From Pseudomonadales bacterium (lineage in GTDB: Bacteria; Pseudomonadota; Gammaproteobacteria; Pseudomonadales; Porticoccaceae), in contig JACKOF010000001.1 of NCBI GenBank assembly GCA_024234435.1, positions 1,116,001 through 1,180,000 on the forward strand: a stretch of DNA of 64,000 nucleotides. Reading direction: 5' to 3'. The notes below the pieces were generated by a model. The model saw nothing but the letters and a program-made list of their open reading frames with translations. It did not search any database and was not told the origin of the DNA. Position numbers and translations under genes: made by a program. Position 1 is the stretch's first letter; the number at the start of each line of letters is the position of its first letter. Shown piece after piece: positions 60,151-64,000 of this stretch.

Positions 60151-62306
60151 TAGTTTTTACCCCGAACTGCACCCTGCCTGAGGTGTTCAAGAACCTGCTC
60201 TTTAGGGCCATCGGCCACCACTGTTCCTTTATCCATCACAATCAACCTGTCGACAACATCGATCATGGACATTTTATGCGTGATCAATATCAGCGTTTTA
60301 TCGACAAACTCCTGCTTGATCTGTCGGCAGATATGTTGCTCTGAAGACTGATCCATTGCCGCTGTAGGCTCGTCCATGATAATAACGGAGGGTGATCGCA
60401 AAAATGCACGGGACAGATTGATAGCACTGCGCTGTCCACCGGACAAGGTTTCGCCACGCTCACCTACCGGCATGTTGAAACCCAGAGGATGGCTATTAAC
60501 AAAATCGAGAACCCCGGCTTTTCCTGCCGCTTCTATTACTTCCCGGTCTTCAATTCCATGTAATCCCAGAGTGATATTCTCCCGCACAGTGCCATAAAAA
60601 AGCTGCGCATCCTGCGCGATGTAACAGATATTGCTGCGCACATCTGCGGGGTCCATCTGCTGCAAGTCAAATCCGTCTACCATGACGGAGCCATTATCTG
60701 GCTCATAGAGGCGTAACAAGACCTTGGCCAAAGTCGATTTACCCGAACCAATTTTTCCGATAATGGCAACCTTTTCCCCTGGCTGAATATCAATTGAAAC
60801 ACTGTTCAACGCCGGAACAGGTTGTTCAGGATAGGAAAAAGTAACGCCCTTGAACTGAAGCCGCCCATCAATAACAGGTTTGTGCAGATACTGCTTACCT
60901 GCCTCCCGTTCTTCCGGCGAATTCATGATTTCATCGAGCGATTTGAGGGTTGCCTCGGCGTGATCATAGGTAACCAGCAAACTGGCGATTTGACCCAGAG
61001 AAGCCAGTGCACGTCCGTTTAAAATCACACAGGCGATCAGGCCGCCTACGGTAAGCTCCTGATCGGCAATGAGGTAAACACCAAATACGACAATGAATAC
61101 CATGGCCAGTTGTTGTAAGAACTGAATGGCAGTCAACGTGGCATTCGACGTCACACGGGATTGCAGTCCCCATTGGGCTACATAACCAACCGATTGCTCC
61201 CAGCTTTTCTGCACCTGACTCTCTGCCCCGAGTACTTTTACCGCCTCAACACTAACCAGATTTTCAACCAGCGTTGCATTTTTTTTGGCTGATCCCCGCA
61301 TGACATTTTCAATACTCGGCCGCAATTTCTGCTGCGCGCGATAGGCCAGAAAGACTGCCAGCGGAATAATCAGCAAAGGCACCGCTACCAACCAACCCCC
61401 GATGTAGCCAATAAAAGCCAGAAACAGAATTAAAAATGGCAAATCAACCAGGGTCAAAATAGTAGAAGAGGTAATAAAATTCCGAATAGTGTCGAAATCG
61501 TGAAGGCGTGAAGCGAAGGCTCCTGTAGAGACAGGCCGTGCACTCATTTTCAGATTAAGTACTTTTTCAAACAATTGCGCAGACAGGATGACGTCTGTTC
61601 GCTTCGCTGCCAGCTCTATCAAGTAACTTCGTAAAACCTTCAGTACAAAATCAAACACATAAACAATGAGAACCCCTATTGCTAAAGCCCAGAGAGTTTC
61701 AAGTGCGTTGTTGGGCACAACCCGGTCATAAACATTCATCACAAACAACGGTTGCGCCAGAACAAACAGGTTAATCAGGAATGATGCGATCAATACATCG
61801 CGGTAAATTGTTCTGGAACTCTTGATGACGCTCCAAAACCAGTGCTGGCTTTTATCTTTATGAATACGGGGTGTGCGGGAATCGAATTGCTGCATTTTAC
61901 GCAAATAAAACACATGCCCGGTATAGGCATCCTGCAACTCTTGCAGACTTATCTGGTGTGCAGATTGATCCCCCGGTGCTGTGACCACGGCATAACCCAG
62001 TTCAGTATCGATATCAGACAGCACTGCACCACCACCATCCTTAAGCACCAGAACGGCAGGCAATACCTCTACAGGTATAATGTCGAGTTCGCGATCAAGC
62101 AGAATCGCTGCCAGTCCTGCCCGGTTTGCCGCACGCACAAACAGTTCCGGTGTCAGGTCTCCCTCAATCAGAGGCAAGCCTGAGGCTATTGCTGTTTCTG
62201 ATGACAGAACCCCTTCAATACTGGCCACCTGCATCAGGCAGTCCAGCAACCGGGAGGACAACGGCTTCTGTTCATCAACGGGTTTAACAGTTTTCTGATT
62301 TGTCAT
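60150..62306 (-). CDS. lapB: LapB-type type I secretion ABC transporter
   Basis: A 718-aa exporter. The N-terminal ~130 residues are a C39-peptidase-like domain that appears inactive (the catalytic Cys-His pattern is not evident). Six membrane helices follow (~165-450), then the ATPase: Walker A GKIGSGKSTLAK, signature LSGGQRSAINLSRAFL, Walker B VIIMDEPTAAMD and the H-loop ITHKMSMI. It powers adhesin export and is coupled to lapC. No clear ribosome site precedes the ATG, which lies in a 15-bp palindrome. Divergent from dusA. Confidence 0.92.
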   Translation of the reverse strand: MTNQKTVKPVDEQKPLSSRLLDCLMQVASIEGVLSSETAIASGLPLIEGDLTPELFVRAANRAGLAAILLDRELDIIPVEVLPAVLVLKDGGGAVLSDIDTELGYAVVTAPGDQSAHQISLQELQDAYTGHVFYLRKMQQFDSRTPRIHKDKSQHWFWSVIKSSRTIYRDVLIASFLINLFVLAQPLFVMNVYDRVVPNNALETLWALAIGVLIVYVFDFVLKVLRSYLIELAAKRTDVILSAQLFEKVLNLKMSARPVSTGAFASRLHDFDTIRNFITSSTILTLVDLPFLILFLAFIGYIGGWLVAVPLLIIPLAVFLAYRAQQKLRPSIENVMRGSAKKNATLVENLVSVEAVKVLGAESQVQKSWEQSVGYVAQWGLQSRVTSNATLTAIQFLQQLAMVFIVVFGVYLIADQELTVGGLIACVILNGRALASLGQIASLLVTYDHAEATLKSLDEIMNSPEEREAGKQYLHKPVIDGRLQFKGVTFSYPEQPVPALNSVSIDIQPGEKVAIIGKIGSGKSTLAKVLLRLYEPDNGSVMVDGFDLQQMDPADVRSNICYIAQDAQLFYGTVRENITLGLHGIEDREVIEAAGKAGVLDFVNSHPLGFNMPVGERGETLSGGQRSAINLSRAFLRSPSVIIMDEPTAAMDQSSEQHICRQIKQEFVDKTLILITHKMSMIDVVDRLIVMDKGTVVADGPKEQVLEHLRQGAVRGKN

Positions 62307-62317
62307 AATTATTATGA
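62303..62317. promoter_or_regulatory. Palindrome over the lapB start codon
   Basis: TCATAAT-T-ATTATGA is a perfect 15-bp inverted repeat that includes the lapB ATG. A second inverted repeat TAACA-TT-TGTTA lies at 62324-62335. They occupy the short gap between lapB and the plus-strand promoter of dusA, and could bind a regulator of adhesin export. A/T-rich palindromes of this size can also arise by chance. Confidence 0.4.
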
Positions 62318-62397
62318 TCTGTGTAACATTTGTTATGTGAAGCGGATGCTATCACGCTATTTCATTACTGGCAGGGTTCTTTCAAGCAGATTCCCGA

Positions 62398-62403
62398 TAT
62401 AAT
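62398..62403 (+). promoter_or_regulatory. Probable -10 element of dusA
   Basis: A perfect TATAAT. Transcription from here would start near 62410 and exclude the more upstream in-frame starts, supporting the dusA ATG at 62447. The -35 is weak. Confidence 0.5.
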
Positions 62404-62446
62404 GCCGGGTTTTAACGATAAGCTGTCAGACAAACGTTCAAAACAC

Positions 62447-63454
62447 ATGAAACCCACACGCCTTGACACCGTTGACAGACGCTTCTCCGTCGCCCCGATG
62501 ATGGATTTCACCGATCGCTATTGCCGCTATTTTCACCGTCTTTTAAGCCGTCACACCTTGCTCTATACCGAAATGATTACAACGGGTGCCATTCTTCACG
62601 GAGACAGCCACCAGCACCTGAAGATCAATACCTGTGAACATCCAATCGCCTTACAACTCGGTGGCTCCAACCCGGTTGAGCTGGCGTTGAGCTGCAAGCA
62701 GGCGGCACGCTATCACTATGATGAAATAAACCTGAACTGCGGCTGCCCCAGCGACCGGGTACAATCCGGACAATTCGGTGCCACGCTGATGAAAACCCCC
62801 AAACTGGTCGCAGAATGTTTCAAATCAATGCAGGATGCCGTCGAGATTCCCGTCACGATCAAGCATCGCATTGGTGTTGATGATATGGAGAGTTATCCGT
62901 TCCTTCAGGATTTTGTTGGCTCAGTAGCCAATGTCGGCTGTAAAACTTTTATTGTGCATGCGAGAAAAGCCTGGCTTAAGGGGTTGAGCCCAAAACAGAA
63001 TCGTGAAATACCGCCGCTCGATTATGAAACGGTTTATCAACTCAAGCGGGACTTTCCTGATCTGGAAATTATCCTTAACGGGGGTATTACCACGCTTGAC
63101 GAAGCTGAGGCCCATATGCAATATCTGGACGGCGTTATGGTCGGCAGAGAGGCTTACCACAACCCCTATATACTGTCTGAGGTGGACCGCAGGTTCTACC
63201 ATGACAACACCCTCCCACCTACACGTACGCAGGTGCTGGAGCAGTTTACAGAATTCATGGCATCACACCTCGAAAATTCAGAACTGAATCCAAAACTGCG
63301 TCTGAACCACATGACCCGCCATATTCTGGGACTCTATCAGGGAATGCCTGGGGCCAGAAAATTCAGACGTTTTATCAGCGAAAATGCCCATAAACCTGGC
63401 GCAGATATTGACGTTATTTACGACGCCCTTTCAGCCATGAACCTGCCTTGCTAA
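62447..63454 (+). CDS. dusA: tRNA-dihydrouridine(20/20a) synthase
   Basis: FMN-dependent enzyme that reduces U20 and U20a in the tRNA D-loop. The family start FSVAPMMDFTDRYCRYFHR, the catalytic Cys in INLNCGCPSDRVQSGQFGA, VTIKHRIGVDD, FIVHARKAWLKGLSPKQNR and ILNGGI are all intact, and these wordings are specific to DusA over DusB/DusC. The ATG at MKPTRLDTVDRRF gives 335 aa, the usual length; 39 further codons are open upstream but lie across the promoter. Followed by a TerB-like gene after 24 nt. Confidence 0.95.
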   Translation: MKPTRLDTVDRRFSVAPMMDFTDRYCRYFHRLLSRHTLLYTEMITTGAILHGDSHQHLKINTCEHPIALQLGGSNPVELALSCKQAARYHYDEINLNCGCPSDRVQSGQFGATLMKTPKLVAECFKSMQDAVEIPVTIKHRIGVDDMESYPFLQDFVGSVANVGCKTFIVHARKAWLKGLSPKQNREIPPLDYETVYQLKRDFPDLEIILNGGITTLDEAEAHMQYLDGVMVGREAYHNPYILSEVDRRFYHDNTLPPTRTQVLEQFTEFMASHLENSELNPKLRLNHMTRHILGLYQGMPGARKFRRFISENAHKPGADIDVIYDALSAMNLPC

Positions 63455-63478
63455 TATTTACCGACAGGGAAAACTACC

Positions 63479-63922
63479 ATGATTACTCATCTCAAACAGC
63501 TCTTCACAACAAACAACTCTGAAGATGAGGCCGCTTCTGATAAAAACATAAAGCTTGCCTGCGCAGCGTTAATGGTAGAGGTGATGGTCATTGATCGGAT
63601 CAGTATTCGTGCAGAACAACAACAAATTATCCGCATGCTGCATAATCGATTCGGAATAGATATTGAGGATGCAGAAGAACTGTTCGCCATGGCCAAAAAC
63701 GAGGTGCGGGATGCAACCTCGCTGTATCAGTTCACCAAAATCATTAACAGCAAGTTCCATGATCAGCAGAAATTCGAGCTGATTCAGCAACTGTGGCAGG
63801 TTGCCTATGCCGATGAAGATCTGGATAAACACGAAGAGGCTATTATTCGCCGTATTGCAGAGTTGATCTACTTACCCCACAGCCAGTTTATCCGGGCCAA
63901 ACGGTTGGCCAGAGACAAATAA
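63479..63922 (+). CDS. TerB-like family protein
   Basis: A 147-aa all-helical cytoplasmic protein. The segments KLACAALMVEVMVIDR, EDAEELFAMAKNEVRDATS, LWQVAYADEDLDKHEEAIIRRIAELI and LPHSQFIRAKR give the alternating acidic-helix pattern of the TerB/COG4103 family. The name comes from tellurite-resistance operons, but solitary members like this have no proven role in tellurite resistance and their function is unknown. Likely co-transcribed with dusA. Confidence 0.82.
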   Translation: MITHLKQLFTTNNSEDEAASDKNIKLACAALMVEVMVIDRISIRAEQQQIIRMLHNRFGIDIEDAEELFAMAKNEVRDATSLYQFTKIINSKFHDQQKFELIQQLWQVAYADEDLDKHEEAIIRRIAELIYLPHSQFIRAKRLARDK

Positions 63923-63929
63923 TTGTTGA

Positions 63930-64000
63930 TTAAATGCTTTCCAGAGAACGGATAAGATCTATAAACTCTCGCTGATTCTTACTGTTCAATACAGATAGAA
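63930..64000 (-). CDS. C-terminal end of an unidentified gene (partial)
   Basis: On the minus strand an open frame enters from the right edge and stops at 63930-63932. It encodes 22 residues (LSVLNSKNQREFIDLIRSLE and two more). A helical charged tail of this type is seen at the end of MarR-family regulators, but the piece is too short to assign. It converges on the TerB-like gene with 7 nt between the stops. Confidence 0.35.
   Translation of the reverse strand, partial: LSVLNSKNQREFIDLIRSLESI

Overview
The window is a chromosomal stretch of a gammaproteobacterium, most likely a Pseudomonas/Cellvibrio-type, possibly marine lineage. The evidence is gene order: crcB-serS-cysG at the left edge, gltA divergent from a continuous sdhCDAB-sucAB-lpdA-sucCD block, gpsA-DUF4389-sixA, and etfQO opposite etfBA. 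All of these layouts are familiar from pseudomonads and their relatives. G+C is moderate by eye. There are no phage, IS or CRISPR sequences. Taxonomy below class is inference. || Layout. 1-6.7 kb: end of crcB, serS, cysG, gor, then cysH and HMG-CoA lyase on the other strand; three of these serve sulfur or thiol metabolism. 6.9-13.5 kb: htpG behind a sigma-32-like promoter, the gpsA-DUF4389-sixA-hydrolase operon, folE and prmB. 13.7-17.6 kb: aroC, an MFS transporter, tRNA-Pro(CGG), a TetR regulator and a DUF1285 protein. 17.7-21.3 kb: etfQO and etfBA diverge from a region with a TetR-type palindrome. 21.3-23.1 kb: a four-gene minus-strand unit with a very His-rich exported protein, an ECF sigma factor, a small membrane protein (likely anti-sigma) and a DUF3106 repeat protein. 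23.2-27.9 kb: xth, prc and a sulfide:quinone oxidoreductase whose promoter is overlapped by a perfect 20-bp palindrome. 28.0-40.7 kb: nearly the whole oxidative branch of the TCA cycle, from citrate synthase to succinyl-CoA synthetase and succinate dehydrogenase, with intercistronic hairpins that may tune subunit ratios. 40.7-47.4 kb: a beta-CASP nuclease, an NhaP-type antiporter, an orphan glycosyltransferase, tRNA-Ala(GGC) and gltX. || 47.4-62.3 kb is the most distinctive part: a compact, complete Lap-type biofilm adhesion system. It holds lapD (degenerate GGDEF-EAL c-di-GMP receptor), lapG (periplasmic cysteine protease), a 2241-residue LapA-like adhesin with a retention module, a PAAG protease site, twelve tandem 99-aa Ig-like repeats (eleven identical in protein), a vWA domain and RTX repeats, and its type I secretion machinery lapE (TolC), lapC (HlyD) and lapB (ABC). 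By analogy with Pseudomonas fluorescens, high c-di-GMP would make LapD sequester LapG, so the adhesin stays anchored in the outer membrane; low c-di-GMP would free LapG to clip and release it. The right end holds dusA, a TerB-like gene and the tail of an unidentified gene. || The best candidates for undescribed biology are the His-rich/ECF sigma unit at 21.3-23.1 kb, the operator-overlapped sqr promoter, and the strongly homogenised adhesin repeat array.
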